Part shown: one piece after another, positions 34,208-44,850 of the stretch | Position numbering within the stretch: position 1 is the first letter of the stretch | Layout of the letters: each line of letters opens with the position of its first letter | Assembly: GCA_937967615.1 (NCBI GenBank) | Contig: CALCMJ010000008.1 | Span: 1 to 64,000 of the forward strand | Reading direction: 5' to 3' | Origin: an uncultured Saprospiraceae bacterium | GTDB lineage: Bacteria; Bacteroidota; Bacteroidia; Chitinophagales; Saprospiraceae | DNA length: 64,000 nucleotides | Position numbers and translations under genes: made by a program | The notes under the pieces: model-generated | Seen by the model: only the letters and a program-made list of their open reading frames with translations | Database searches by the model: none | What the model was told of the DNA's origin: nothing

Positions 34208-36979
34208 ATGTTTAAATAAGATAGATTTTGAGTTGGAGTTATTAAGTGGATCAAGTTCTGACCCACTTCCATTAAGAATGAAGGCAGAAATGTGTGTTGC
34301 GCCATCTGTACTATTGGGTAAAAAGTTTATAAGACAGCCCAGATTTGATTGACTCCCAGCTAGGATAGGTTGAGAGCTAGTCCAAATATGAAAATCAGGA
34401 TTACTATTGTCATAATTCCAGGCTGCATTGTTTAAAGTAAATACACCTAAATTGCTTAATGAACTATCCCACGAGATGGAGAATAAATTTTGTTTTGGAA
34501 TCAAAACAGAAATTGAGCCAGAGGTATTTGTGTTATTTATTTCCTGAACTTCAATTACTAATTCAAAACTGCTAGATCCCTCAATGGATTGCGTACTTAA
34601 ATTTACGAATGGTCTTAGGTCAGGTCCACCTAGTTCAATTGTTTTGCATAGGGTGTCAGAATCTCCACAAGAATTGCTTACGGTCAAACAGGCCGTATAT
34701 TCTCCACCAAATGCATACGTATGCTGAGGGTTTTCTATAGTTGAACTTTGACCATCTCCAAAATCCCAGAAGTAATTATTTGTCCCCACTACATCTACCG
34801 CATTGAATTCTACTGTAAGAGTATTGATTGATTCTTGGATAGATGAACCTGCAGAGATAGTATCTCCTACGAAAATTGCAAGATCTGTATAGCTATCTAC
34901 AGAACTCAAGTCATCAACAATATTATTCCACTCTGGTCCTGTTGCGTAGCCCTTAACTGCATTTACCTGGATCTTACTACTATTTTCAATGCTTACTGTT
35001 CCTGAACCATTTTCAAGTTCAATATTACCTGTACAAGCGTGTATGTTTACATTACAAGAATTTTTTACCAATATCGGTAAAGATGGTGCTAGCGTATCTG
35101 CTCCTCCTGAATAAGCACCTGCTTCAGATTTATAAAAAAAGATATTTACGTTTGAAGAATTTCTGATTTCTGCTTGAATAGGGCTTTGAACACGTTCTAC
35201 GTTTAAGCCATAAAAATTTAGAGGTTCAGAAGTTCCATCTACTAATAATCCACGATAGTAATCGCCTTTTGATGCCGGTTGGTTTTTAGTCCACTCTGCG
35301 GCTAGAGCATAGACCTTTCCCCCGCCAAAATGACTAAATTCAAAGGCATGATGATTATGGATATAACTAGAATCTGGATGGACCCAATCTGTATAGCCCA
35401 TCATGATGTCTCTTATGTATGTATCAGCTCCCACGCGCCACTTAAGTGAAGTGAGCATAGGGTTTTCTTTTAAATGTGATTCTATTAGAATCCATGAGAG
35501 ACTACTTTGTGCAGATGCATTATATATAGTCTCCACGATTGCAGTTCCATCTGTAGGTTTCCAATTTTTGTCAGCACGTATTATTGAGTACGTTTTACCA
35601 GCGCCAAAAAGCTTAGTATGGTATTTAAGGCGGATAGGCTCATTGACTTTGTAAATTCCTTTTGGAAGATAAACTTTATAGTAATTGTCTATTGCATAAA
35701 GTAGAGCATCTGTATCATCTGCAATTCCATCACCAATGGCTTGATTTCCATTCATTTTAATAGGGTCAGTAACATCTACAAAATCAGTATCAAATCTATC
35801 TTCAATTTTAGGATATGTAGCTTCATCCCAAATATGTTTTTCAAGTAGGAAATTTATATCAGGGACACCCAAGTTTATATCTATTAATTCAGATTGGTTC
35901 GTGTTGCCATTGACAAGATTTTCTCCTGAGGATCCACAAAAGGTATACTGAACGACTTCGTTCCATTCTGTGGTATTTAGTGGCACACCAGATCTAAGCG
36001 TATTAGCTCCTTTAATAAAAACATTATTCAAAATTAAATTCTTTGCGTTGGGTACATTAAAGACAGGGGAAGTATTATTCCCAGTAAATTCAATAGCACC
36101 ATCTATTAAACTTATTCCTCCTCTACTTGCCCAGCCAGAAACTATAGGGCCAGATACCTTTTCAATATGGAAACCTGTTATAACCATAGGAGACCAGATA
36201 GGAAGGACAAAAACTTCTTCTTCTTGATTTGTAAATTTTGCGCCTGCATACGTTCCACATAAGGATTGCAAAGGATCTGTTATTACAACACCATGCTTTC
36301 CTCCTATAACTTCAACATTATAGTATCCACTCCCAGCACCTCCATGCATGCCACGAAAACCTGAAAAGGCTCCATCTGCAATAACAGTTACATCTTCTAA
36401 GGTGCTACCTTGGGCTCCATTAAAATGAACTCCTATTGCGCCTGAGTTATTATTAAGATCTAGATCTATGCCTTTAAACACCATATTAAATGCTATGCCG
36501 TGTTCTTCCTCCCAAGGATCATTGTCTCCAGGAATTGACCCAGAATCACCCCTGGGTTCAGCCCAAATCCAGACAACTGGTTTTGGATTATTTTCATCAC
36601 CATAACCTGTTGCGTTATCTGCAAGTTTGAGTGTTGGGCGAGGATAGCCACCTACAAGTACGCAGGGTTTTCTTCTATTCACATTCCATTGACCATTTGC
36701 ATTTTGCGTTGCTGGCAACTTTGCTGTTAAGGTGTCACTTACAAGATAAGTGCCAGTTGGAAAATAACAAACAAGACTATAATCGCGTGCATCATTTATT
36801 GCCTCCTTAATTTCGTCTGTTGAGTCATCTACTCCAGTGAGATCTGCACCGTAGAGTGTGACATCTAGATAGCCAAGTTTGTAGAGTTCATTATTAGGAT
36901 CTATGCCCGGAGGTGGCCCTTGAGCAGCAGTCACTTGGTAGAAGAATAAAAGGAAAATTGTCTTGGTTAAGTGTCTCAT
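34205..36979 (-). CDS. Secreted pectate-lyase-superfamily/GH55-like beta-helix protein with PKD domain
   Basis: The 924-residue protein has a signal peptide (1-19). Two beta-helix modules of the pectate-lyase superfamily start at about 37 (DVTLYGADLTGVDDSTDEIK) and about 400 (GNQAIGDGIADDTDALLY), both with the 'xxGDGxxDDTxAL' opening typical of GH55 and polysaccharide-lyase-like proteins. A PKD domain follows at about 720-785 (FWDFGDGQSSTIENPQHTYA). The last 140 residues are an Ig-like domain with no T9SS sorting motif. It is likely a secreted carbohydrate-active or carbohydrate-binding protein; catalytic residues cannot be identified. It converges with the large T9SS gene. Confidence 0.75.
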   Translation of the reverse strand: MRHLTKTIFLLFFYQVTAAQGPPPGIDPNNELYKLGYLDVTLYGADLTGVDDSTDEIKEAINDARDYSLVCYFPTGTYLVSDTLTAKLPATQNANGQWNVNRRKPCVLVGGYPRPTLKLADNATGYGDENNPKPVVWIWAEPRGDSGSIPGDNDPWEEEHGIAFNMVFKGIDLDLNNNSGAIGVHFNGAQGSTLEDVTVIADGAFSGFRGMHGGAGSGYYNVEVIGGKHGVVITDPLQSLCGTYAGAKFTNQEEEVFVLPIWSPMVITGFHIEKVSGPIVSGWASRGGISLIDGAIEFTGNNTSPVFNVPNAKNLILNNVFIKGANTLRSGVPLNTTEWNEVVQYTFCGSSGENLVNGNTNQSELIDINLGVPDINFLLEKHIWDEATYPKIEDRFDTDFVDVTDPIKMNGNQAIGDGIADDTDALLYAIDNYYKVYLPKGIYKVNEPIRLKYHTKLFGAGKTYSIIRADKNWKPTDGTAIVETIYNASAQSSLSWILIESHLKENPMLTSLKWRVGADTYIRDIMMGYTDWVHPDSSYIHNHHAFEFSHFGGGKVYALAAEWTKNQPASKGDYYRGLLVDGTSEPLNFYGLNVERVQSPIQAEIRNSSNVNIFFYKSEAGAYSGGADTLAPSLPILVKNSCNVNIHACTGNIELENGSGTVSIENSSKIQVNAVKGYATGPEWNNIVDDLSSVDSYTDLAIFVGDTISAGSSIQESINTLTVEFNAVDVVGTNNYFWDFGDGQSSTIENPQHTYAFGGEYTACLTVSNSCGDSDTLCKTIELGGPDLRPFVNLSTQSIEGSSSFELVIEVQEINNTNTSGSISVLIPKQNLFSISWDSSLSNLGVFTLNNAAWNYDNSNPDFHIWTSSQPILAGSQSNLGCLINFLPNSTDGATHISAFILNGSGSELDPLNNSNSKSILFKH

Positions 36980-37093
36980 AATTAGGTGTTAAGAGCGGAA
37001 GCAAGACTATTACAATCTCAAAAGTAGACAAAATTTATACTTCTTGATAAAGAATGCGTATTATTAGAAATTATATTACCTAAACAATTTAGA

Positions 37094-37705
37094 ATGTTAA
37101 ATTTTTTCAATCTTGCTAAGACGATAATTGACGTCGTAAAAAACAAAAATGAAGCTGACGAAAATGTAAAAACAGCTGATCGAACTGTATTTGAGAATAT
37201 GGAGAAGAAAATCCGGGATATTGATACAACTGTTGCAAAAGATAATACTAGAAGTAGATCTGATATCTATGAAGAAATGAGAAGACGTATGGAAGAAGTA
37301 CGCGTAGAAAATGAAGCGGACCCTGAAATAGAGACTGCTGATAACTCCGTTTTTTCAGATATGCAGCGACAAATAGAAGAACTTCAGAAAAAACTAGAAT
37401 CGCAAGAGCAGGTGCAAGAACAAGTGCACGTGAATGAATCCTCTGGCGTAAGTCATAGTGACCGTTCAGCCTCTGATGAGATGATGGCTGTTACGAACAG
37501 TATGGGAGGAAGTCTTGAATTAAGAATGGAAGATAATATGGGAGCGCAAAAGCATCCGATACGGATTCCTGATAATGCACTTATTCAAATTCTTGGTTTT
37601 TCAGAGAATAGCATTCATCTAGATGGAAAAGAGACACGATTTGTATTTGTAGATTATAATGGCACGCGAGGCTGGCTTCTTGAGTCTTATTTAAATAGGA
37701 ATTAG
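37094..37705 (+). CDS. Repeat-containing cytosolic protein with C-terminal SH3-like domain
   Basis: The 203-residue protein has no signal peptide. Two copies of a motif, NEADENVKTADRTVFENMEK (about 20) and NEADPEIETADNSVFSDMQR (about 73), flank a charged helical stretch. The middle is Gln/Glu-rich coiled coil (about 95-118). The C-terminal 60 residues (IRIPDNALIQILGFSENSIH, VDYNGTRGWLLESYL) resemble a bacterial SH3 domain. The combination suggests a scaffold or envelope-sensing protein. It precedes the sensor kinase gene by 71 nt; direct cotranscription is possible. Confidence 0.6.
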   Translation: MLNFFNLAKTIIDVVKNKNEADENVKTADRTVFENMEKKIRDIDTTVAKDNTRSRSDIYEEMRRRMEEVRVENEADPEIETADNSVFSDMQRQIEELQKKLESQEQVQEQVHVNESSGVSHSDRSASDEMMAVTNSMGGSLELRMEDNMGAQKHPIRIPDNALIQILGFSENSIHLDGKETRFVFVDYNGTRGWLLESYLNRN

Positions 37706-37776
37706 GAAATAAGATATATAAATTTTCAGAGACGAAGTTTTTACCATCCATAACGAAGAGTTCATTTGGAATTTTC

Positions 37777-40674
37777 TTGATAACAATAGTTCTATTATTG
37801 TGTATATCTCCTAATGCTTTTAATCAAAATAGGACCACGCAAATATTTAATAATTCAATTGGTGTTGCGAATACTATTTATGATCTCGCGCAAGATTCAA
37901 AATCTTTTATTTGGGCAGCTACAGATAAAGGATTATTTAGATATGATGGAATAGATTTTTTAGAATACAATTCCTCGAACGGTTTGGCAAGTAACGAGGT
38001 TCTGTATGTGTATGCAGATACAAATGATGTCGTATATGCATTGAACTTCCCAAACGAGCTTAATTATATTGTTGATGGTGTTGTTTATAATAAAGATACT
38101 GATCCGTCTATGGATAGCATCCTACTAAAAAACGTTCCAGTTCAATCATTTTTGAAGTCAGAAAATACCTTATTACTGGCTAGTATTTATGGAGAATATT
38201 TCTTTAGGATAAAATATTTGGATGGACAATTACTTTCAAAACTAATTAAACTTCCTGTTAAGAGTAAAATCCTAAGTTTAGCTAGTTGCAAAGATGCTTA
38301 TTATGTCTTCATACCAAATGATGGTCCCGCAGCTGATCGAGAATTTATTTATTATGTTTTTCAAAAAGATGAAATAATTTTTCAAGGAATCATATGCGAT
38401 TTTTTGCCAAGCGATAGTTTCAGCGCTGACGATAAATTCTATTTTGGAGATGCTTTTAGTAATAGGATTTTTATTTATGACGTCATGGACGATTATTCAT
38501 TGAAAAGAACAAATGAAGTCACAATTAAAGATCGAGTTAAAAGTATTGATAAATTCAATGATAGTCTTTCAATTACGTTACATGGTGATGGTTGTCTTAT
38601 ATTTAATGACAATGAGCAAGTTCAGATCTTAGAAGCGGATACTGAAGTGAATTCATGTATCGTGGATAAGGAGAATAATATATGGATAGGCTCAATGAAC
38701 GATGGACTTTTTTTGCAAAAAGAATCCCTTATTCAAAAAATTCCTTTGGAATTAAATGAGAGCAAATTAAATTCATTCTCAATTTATGCAACGGATGATA
38801 AACTCATTGTTGGATATAATAAGTTGATGCTATCTGTTCTAGAAAATGGTGTTAACACGTTTTATAGTTTGAGCGCCATGGGCTGGCACCCCAATGGAAA
38901 AGTTAGGGACTTCGCAATGTATGAGAATGATAAACTTTTATGTGCAACGGATGAGGGTCTTTATCTTTTTAATTTGGAAACAAAAAAATCCAGGTTATTG
39001 TATAAAGAAACTTCGAAAAGTATAAACAAAGGGGCTGCTTCTAATTATTTAGTTGGAACAAGCAGTAAGTTTTATATAATCAATGACGTTAATTCTTTAG
39101 ACACCACTACAATATCAGCACAAAGAACGATTTCCTCTTTTTTCGATGATAATGGACTTTTGTGGGCTGGAACATTATATGGGTTACGAGGACCTATAAA
39201 TCCCACAGATCCCAATACTTTTAATAATAATTCTTTTATACCTGATAGAATTGTAAACGATATAGTAGGTCATAAAAATGTCATATTTGCTGCAACGAGT
39301 AGCGGGCTTTGTGTCATTAGGGATGGACAAGTTGAATGTTTAGACCAAGATGATGGCTTAATTGGAAACAATTGTATTGCACTTGAAATCTATAAAGACA
39401 AATTATGTGTAGCGACATCAAATGGTTTGTCCATCCTTGATTTTGATACAGAAAGTAAGTTGAATAAAGTAACGAACTATACAGAATTTGATGGACTTAT
39501 CTCAAATGATTTAAATGCTCTTGCGATTCTAAAGGATGAATTATATCTAGTTTCAAGTCTTGGTGTTTGTAAATTAAATTTGAATCATGATAATATTTCG
39601 TCCATTCCCTATACTAATATAATAGGAGCGAAAGCGGATGGTGAGGAGTTGAACATGGCAGGAGAAAACAGACTAAAGTCAAATACGCAAACATTGGAGT
39701 TTGAATTTGCAGGAATGTCGTTTGGCTTTGGGGGGAAAGACATAAGCTATCAATATAAATTGGACCCTATTCACACTGAATGGGTAAATACAAAAAGAAG
39801 TTCGGTTAACTTTTCTTCTTTAGAACCATTGGATTATAAATTTACTGTACAAGCAATCAATAATAAAGGTGTGTACAGTAAAAATATTGCCAATATTAAT
39901 TTCAGTATTAAACCCACATTATTCCAAAGTAGATGGTTTAAAATTTTAGTCTTTTTGCTAGCCTTATTGGTGGCTTGGTGTTTTTGGAAATATAAGGCCT
40001 CACTTGATGAGAAAAAACAGGAGGCTTCACAAAAAATGTCTGAACTTGAACTTGACGCAATTAGAGCACAAATAAATCCTCACTTTATTTACAACTGTTT
40101 AAATAGTATCAAGAACACAGTAGCAAAAGGGGAAAACAATGATGCAGAAAAGCAAATTTCTATTTTTGCCAAGCTCATTCGCCAGACACTTTCTATTTCC
40201 AAACAAAACTTTATAAAACTCGAAGACGAGATTAATTATTTAGATAATTATCTCAAAATGGAAAAACTGCGCTTCAAAGAAAAACTGCAGTATAGTATTC
40301 ATGCAAAAGATATAGATTTTATTGAAAAGGATATTATGCTACCATCAATGTTAGTACAACCCTATGTGGAAAATGCAGTTAAGTATGGGATGCAAAATGA
40401 AAGTTTAGTTACAATTGTAAAGGTTGATTTTTCAATAATTGGCAAGCTGTTGATTTGTACAATTGATGATAATGGGCCAGGTTTAAATACTACATTGAAA
40501 AAGAATAGAAGGGATAAATCTTCCTATGGCATGGAAATTTCGAGCACAAGAGCAAAAACTTACAATGAGATTTATAAGGCAAATATAGAAATTCAAGCAA
40601 TGGATAAAATGGATATGGAAAAAGATGGTGCGGGTACGCTGATTGTTTTAAAAATGAATTTGAATGAAAAATAA
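37777..40674 (+). CDS. Beta-propeller sensor histidine kinase, LytS type
   Basis: The 965-residue protein begins at TTG (37777); the frame is open upstream to 37699 but has no ATG there. A short signal/anchor region is at about 1-17. Residues about 20-600 contain Reg_prop-type propeller blades (SIYDLAQDSKSFIWAATDKG, IWIGSMNDGLF, LLWAGTLYG), followed by a Y_Y_Y domain (about 610-710: YQYKLDPIHTEWVNTKRSSV), one membrane helix (about 715-738) and a His_kinase domain with AQINPHFIYNCLNSIKN and an ATPase end (DDNGPGLN, YGMEISSTRAKTYNEI). It senses something in the periplasm and phosphorylates the regulator encoded next. The 3' end overlaps the regulator gene by 11 nt. Confidence 0.9.
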   Translation: MITIVLLLCISPNAFNQNRTTQIFNNSIGVANTIYDLAQDSKSFIWAATDKGLFRYDGIDFLEYNSSNGLASNEVLYVYADTNDVVYALNFPNELNYIVDGVVYNKDTDPSMDSILLKNVPVQSFLKSENTLLLASIYGEYFFRIKYLDGQLLSKLIKLPVKSKILSLASCKDAYYVFIPNDGPAADREFIYYVFQKDEIIFQGIICDFLPSDSFSADDKFYFGDAFSNRIFIYDVMDDYSLKRTNEVTIKDRVKSIDKFNDSLSITLHGDGCLIFNDNEQVQILEADTEVNSCIVDKENNIWIGSMNDGLFLQKESLIQKIPLELNESKLNSFSIYATDDKLIVGYNKLMLSVLENGVNTFYSLSAMGWHPNGKVRDFAMYENDKLLCATDEGLYLFNLETKKSRLLYKETSKSINKGAASNYLVGTSSKFYIINDVNSLDTTTISAQRTISSFFDDNGLLWAGTLYGLRGPINPTDPNTFNNNSFIPDRIVNDIVGHKNVIFAATSSGLCVIRDGQVECLDQDDGLIGNNCIALEIYKDKLCVATSNGLSILDFDTESKLNKVTNYTEFDGLISNDLNALAILKDELYLVSSLGVCKLNLNHDNISSIPYTNIIGAKADGEELNMAGENRLKSNTQTLEFEFAGMSFGFGGKDISYQYKLDPIHTEWVNTKRSSVNFSSLEPLDYKFTVQAINNKGVYSKNIANINFSIKPTLFQSRWFKILVFLLALLVAWCFWKYKASLDEKKQEASQKMSELELDAIRAQINPHFIYNCLNSIKNTVAKGENNDAEKQISIFAKLIRQTLSISKQNFIKLEDEINYLDNYLKMEKLRFKEKLQYSIHAKDIDFIEKDIMLPSMLVQPYVENAVKYGMQNESLVTIVKVDFSIIGKLLICTIDDNGPGLNTTLKKNRRDKSSYGMEISSTRAKTYNEIYKANIEIQAMDKMDMEKDGAGTLIVLKMNLNEK

Positions 40675-41389
40675 ACGAATTGTAATAATAGATGATGAAG
40701 AAGATTCAAGAGAAATTCTAAGAAATTATCTCAAGCAAGAATTCCATGATTTTGAGATTATTGCAGAAGCAGATTCTATTAAATCTGGTGTTGAACTTCT
40801 TAAAGATACTGAATTTGATCTCTTGTTTCTTGACATTCAATTCCCAGGTGGAACCGGATTTGATATTTTGCAAAAACTTGGCGTTATAAATTTTAAAATA
40901 ATATTTGTTACTGCATATGATGAATTTGCAATTAAGGCAATCAAACATAATGCCTTTGATTATCTATTAAAGCCCTTAGATAGGGAAGAGTTGTGTGCTG
41001 TAGTCAATAGATATGTAGCACAAACAGATAGAGAAAATAGAAATATACCCAAGACATCTTTCTATGTGCAAAGTCAACTGTCTCTCCCTACAATAAGAGG
41101 TTTTAGAGTTGCTGATCTTTCTACTATTGTCCGATTGGAATCAGATGGAAATTATACAACTATCTTTTTGGACAATAAAGAAGAAATCATAGTTTCAAAG
41201 CCTATAAAAGAATATGAAAACTTGCTTCCAAAAGATAGGTTCTGTAGAGTTCATAACTCGCATATAATTAATATAGGTTTTCTAAAAGAGTACGTAAAGG
41301 GAAGGGGTGGAGAAGCAATATTGAAGGATGGGAGTAGAATTAGTGTCTCTCAGAATAAAAAATCAGAGCTATTGAAATACTATAAATAA
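40664..41389 (+). CDS. LytTR-family response regulator
   Basis: The 241-residue protein has a receiver domain with the acidic pair in IIDDEEDSREIL and the phosphoacceptor Asp57 (LFLDIQFPGG), and Lys in LLKPLD. A LytTR DNA-binding domain occupies about 140-241 (SLPTIRGFRVADLSTIVRLE, FCRVHNSHIINIGFLKEYVK). It should be phosphorylated by the kinase encoded just upstream (ORFs overlap by 11 nt), forming a LytS/LytR-type pair. Its target genes are unknown, but the neighbouring 37094-37705 gene is a candidate. Confidence 0.93.
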   Translation: MKNKRIVIIDDEEDSREILRNYLKQEFHDFEIIAEADSIKSGVELLKDTEFDLLFLDIQFPGGTGFDILQKLGVINFKIIFVTAYDEFAIKAIKHNAFDYLLKPLDREELCAVVNRYVAQTDRENRNIPKTSFYVQSQLSLPTIRGFRVADLSTIVRLESDGNYTTIFLDNKEEIIVSKPIKEYENLLPKDRFCRVHNSHIINIGFLKEYVKGRGGEAILKDGSRISVSQNKKSELLKYYK

Positions 41390-41538
41390 ATTAAATAAAA
41401 AATGTATTGTATAATAGAAATAGACAAGCACTTCTAATAAAATGAATCTATTTTCATTGGTAAAGTCAAATGATATTCTTTAATTCTTCACAGTCAGATG
41501 CTTTAAAATTATCCCAGAAGACCTGCCTTAATAACTAA

Positions 41539-44500
41539 CTACCATCCTGGTACAATGTTTATTCCAAACGTACCCCCAACTCCTTTTTTCAATGGCCATG
41601 CATAATGAGGCTCCACTATCAAAGCTCCAAAAAGATTTACACGCAAGGCAATCCCAGCGGAACTAACAATCTCAGATCTAGATTTGTTTACATCATTAGA
41701 ATTGATTTCATCAAATTCATCAAATGCAACACCCGCATCAAGAAAAAATGCAAGATCACTATAGAATCCTTTCAATGGAATAAGCGACAATTGCCTAGGT
41801 CCTGTAAATGGTATTCTAAGCTCTACATTTCCTAGCATCATATTTGATCCTAGCAATTGCTCAAAATCTAGATTCAGATCATTCAGTAGTCCATATGAGG
41901 TAATACTTCCATAGCCTCGCACATTCCCCATATCTCCAACATAAAATGGGTAGACCGTATTTGTTTCATTTATAAATCTGAAATATCCTAATGCTCTTAC
42001 GGCAAGACTAAATGGTTTCTTCCAAAAGTATTTTCTGAAATCAGCAATCGTAGACCAATAGTCATCATTGCCAATTACCTTATCTATTCCAAGTCTAAAC
42101 CTATGTCCAGCTAATGGGGAAGTAAGACCGTTAAATGAATTATCTCCCACCAAGGCAACTCCAGTTGATGCACCATACCCACGTCTTATTGTATAGAAAC
42201 TGTTGAGTGCGATCTCATCTGTCATCAAATCTATTTTCTCTCTTTCTTCTCCTATATATCTAAATTGATTTCCACCAACCGGTTGATAATATTGATTATA
42301 CTTATCTAGTCTGAAGCCTCGTCTGTTCGCACCCACACTTCCTTCTAATCTTAGAGTTGTTGAAAATGGATAGTGGGCAAACACACTCAGCTGATCATCA
42401 AATACTCTAAGTAATTGATAAGGTGCATTTAAAACTTCTATCGGGTTATTGTTGCCGTCTAGAAGCGTATCTATTTCTTGAGGTAAATATCCTCCTGTCC
42501 GTAATGGAATGTGGGATAAGGAAACTCCCCATGCAAGTTGATTTTTTCTGTTAATATAAGACACCTGTCCACCCACATCTTGGATTTCTCCATTCATGGA
42601 TACTTGTACAAACATCTGATGATTTCCTAGCATATCTCCAAAGAGTAATCCAATTCCCCCTTGCAGTCCTGTGTAGTTGCCAAAGTTATTGTTGTTTCCA
42701 ACAGCTAAACCCGTACCACCGGTCGCATAATCCATCTTGAATTTTGGCTTGTATTCTTTATCATAGAATGTTTCAGGGTCTACTAAAACATCTTCATCCA
42801 TAGCAAGTATATTCCTGTTTACAATATCATTCACATCTAAACCTAGAATAGGGAGTTTACCTGCATCAAAATTTATTTCTTGAGGATCTACCGGAGTGGC
42901 GAGAAGTTTTTCTGCTTTTGATTCATAAATTGAATAGGCACCTTGATAATAATGTGTAAAAAGCACTCTATCTCTTTTTCTAGAAGCTGCAATTGCTGGA
43001 GAGTACCGTGTAATACCACTAATCCCCGTTAAGAAATCAGTCAATTGAATCAGCTCATTATTTGCAAAAGTATATTTGTACATATTGCGATATCCATCGC
43101 GGTCAGATAAAAACAATACATTGTTTTCATGATCAAAAACTGGATTTAAATTGTCAGCACCATGGAAGACGTCCAAAATGGTTTGTTCAGAATTTCCAAG
43201 ATCAAGAACGGCAACATCAAAAGACCACCTTCCGTTTGTTCTACCCTCCGTGACACTTCTTTCGTCTGTCGCGTAAACTAATTTTGTACCATCCGTATTG
43301 AAGTTTGCATGAATTTCTGAATATGCATTATCTGTTAATTGGACAACTTTCCCTGTTCTAAGTTCATATTGGAACAAATCTGTTTGCCCATTCTTTAATC
43401 CTGAAACTACAATACTCTTGCCATCAGGAGACCAAGTGGGATTTGTCATTGCTGGCACTTCCTCTATGCTATGTTCGCTTTTCGTTTTGCCTGTTAACGC
43501 TTCTTTAATTACTAAAACATTTCCTCCTTTTTTTACTGCGATAAAAGCAAAGTCTTTGCTGTTTGGAGACCAGGTTCCTGTGGATTCCATATAATTGATC
43601 GCATCAAGATGTCCATCTTTTAACGAACTCGATATTTTATTTAGAATTTTTCCATTTTTAGCATCCGCCAAAAACAGATCAGTTGAGAATACATCTTTTT
43701 CAGATAAGAACACAACGTACTTTCCATTTGGAGAGAGGGAAGGTGATACGTTCATTTTACCTGAATTTTCTGCAGACAAAATTCGCTTCCCAATAAATCT
43801 TTCTTTCTTATCTGAAAGGTAGGGTTCGTAGTAGGTTTTAAGAGCTAAGCCATATTGCTCACTGATAGTTTCTTCATTGGAACCTAAAACGGTTCTACAT
43901 GCATTTTTAAATCCAAATTTTGCAGTTTCCATAAAGAAGGGCTTAACCACATCATCCCCGTATAAGCCTGCTAAAAATGTCCAGAAAGCTTGTCCGTATC
44001 TATAAGGAAAGTACTTGTAGCTGTTCAACCCTTTTATCGTAGGAATATCTTCATTGAGAACCGCGTCACGCATCCACATCGCCGTATAAGTATCGTTTCG
44101 ACCTATGGACATATATTCTGCTAAACCTTCTACCATCCAAAGCGGAATGTTTCTCAGGTTCTGTAGTGAAGTGGAATCACCATTTATTATCATATGATAT
44201 TGGAAAGCATGTACCATTTCATGTCCCAAAACATGATGTGTTTGTTGATTTGTAAACGTGTATGGTAAAACAACTCTATTTTTAAATGCTTCTGTTACAC
44301 CACCAGTTCCTACTCCAATGGATCCACTGATTGTATTGGTTTGTTGAAAATCTGCATGATTGTCGTAAAATATTATTGGGTTGTTATGATGAAATGTATC
44401 GTGTAAACATTCCTGATGCATAGCATACCACTGCTCAGAGAATTGCCCCATTTTATCTAGAAAATCGAGATCTTTTGTGTAATAGTGAATATCAAAGTTT

Positions 44501-44625
44501 TCTGTTTCAAGAACAGAAAAGTCGAAGCTCTCATATCTAGGCTTATTTTTTCCAAAATATTGAGCATCAAGCTGTATAAAAGAACATGCAGCGAGCAAGA
44601 CCAGAATATTTTTCAGCATTCCCAT
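41539..44625 (-). CDS. Peptidase-propeller-Omp85 fusion outer-membrane protein
   Basis: The 1028-residue protein has a signal peptide (about 1-21). Residues about 30-250 form a gluzincin-like peptidase with H135-E136-x-x-H139 (LGHEMVHAFQYH) and Glu166 (WMVEGLAEY), so zinc catalysis is likely. Residues about 270-600 carry several PD40/WD40-like beta-propeller blades (NVSPSLSPNGKYVVFLS, NPTWSPDGKSIVVSG). Residues about 640-1028 form a BamA/TamA-type Omp85 barrel with the VRGYG signature and an aromatic end (NIVPGW). The whole suggests an outer-membrane protein with a periplasmic peptidase and propeller. The gene is isolated between the kinase pair and the divergent M14 gene. Confidence 0.75.
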   Translation of the reverse strand: MGMLKNILVLLAACSFIQLDAQYFGKNKPRYESFDFSVLETENFDIHYYTKDLDFLDKMGQFSEQWYAMHQECLHDTFHHNNPIIFYDNHADFQQTNTISGSIGVGTGGVTEAFKNRVVLPYTFTNQQTHHVLGHEMVHAFQYHMIINGDSTSLQNLRNIPLWMVEGLAEYMSIGRNDTYTAMWMRDAVLNEDIPTIKGLNSYKYFPYRYGQAFWTFLAGLYGDDVVKPFFMETAKFGFKNACRTVLGSNEETISEQYGLALKTYYEPYLSDKKERFIGKRILSAENSGKMNVSPSLSPNGKYVVFLSEKDVFSTDLFLADAKNGKILNKISSSLKDGHLDAINYMESTGTWSPNSKDFAFIAVKKGGNVLVIKEALTGKTKSEHSIEEVPAMTNPTWSPDGKSIVVSGLKNGQTDLFQYELRTGKVVQLTDNAYSEIHANFNTDGTKLVYATDERSVTEGRTNGRWSFDVAVLDLGNSEQTILDVFHGADNLNPVFDHENNVLFLSDRDGYRNMYKYTFANNELIQLTDFLTGISGITRYSPAIAASRKRDRVLFTHYYQGAYSIYESKAEKLLATPVDPQEINFDAGKLPILGLDVNDIVNRNILAMDEDVLVDPETFYDKEYKPKFKMDYATGGTGLAVGNNNNFGNYTGLQGGIGLLFGDMLGNHQMFVQVSMNGEIQDVGGQVSYINRKNQLAWGVSLSHIPLRTGGYLPQEIDTLLDGNNNPIEVLNAPYQLLRVFDDQLSVFAHYPFSTTLRLEGSVGANRRGFRLDKYNQYYQPVGGNQFRYIGEEREKIDLMTDEIALNSFYTIRRGYGASTGVALVGDNSFNGLTSPLAGHRFRLGIDKVIGNDDYWSTIADFRKYFWKKPFSLAVRALGYFRFINETNTVYPFYVGDMGNVRGYGSITSYGLLNDLNLDFEQLLGSNMMLGNVELRIPFTGPRQLSLIPLKGFYSDLAFFLDAGVAFDEFDEINSNDVNKSRSEIVSSAGIALRVNLFGALIVEPHYAWPLKKGVGGTFGINIVPGW

Positions 44626-44850
44626 AAGTAATATGTTTTGTTTTAAACTACCTATAGTAGGAGGTAGATTGTGTATGTTGATATTAAATGGCGTTAAAAT
44701 AGCTTTAAAGTTCTAAGTAGTGTCTCCGTTAAAACGTAAAATTAGGCTTTACAATTCCTTTTCCAGCCTGTTTTTAACAGATTTGTTGGATTAAAACTTC
44801 TTCTATTAGGTCAATATTGACCATGCAACAAAGATTCAGAAATTTATAAT

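Noticed and set aside
36980..37093. tRNA or riboswitch in the gap after the pectate-lyase-like gene
   Set aside because: No cloverleaf or conserved riboswitch core was seen; the gap is AT-rich spacer. No rRNA or tRNA genes were found anywhere in the window.
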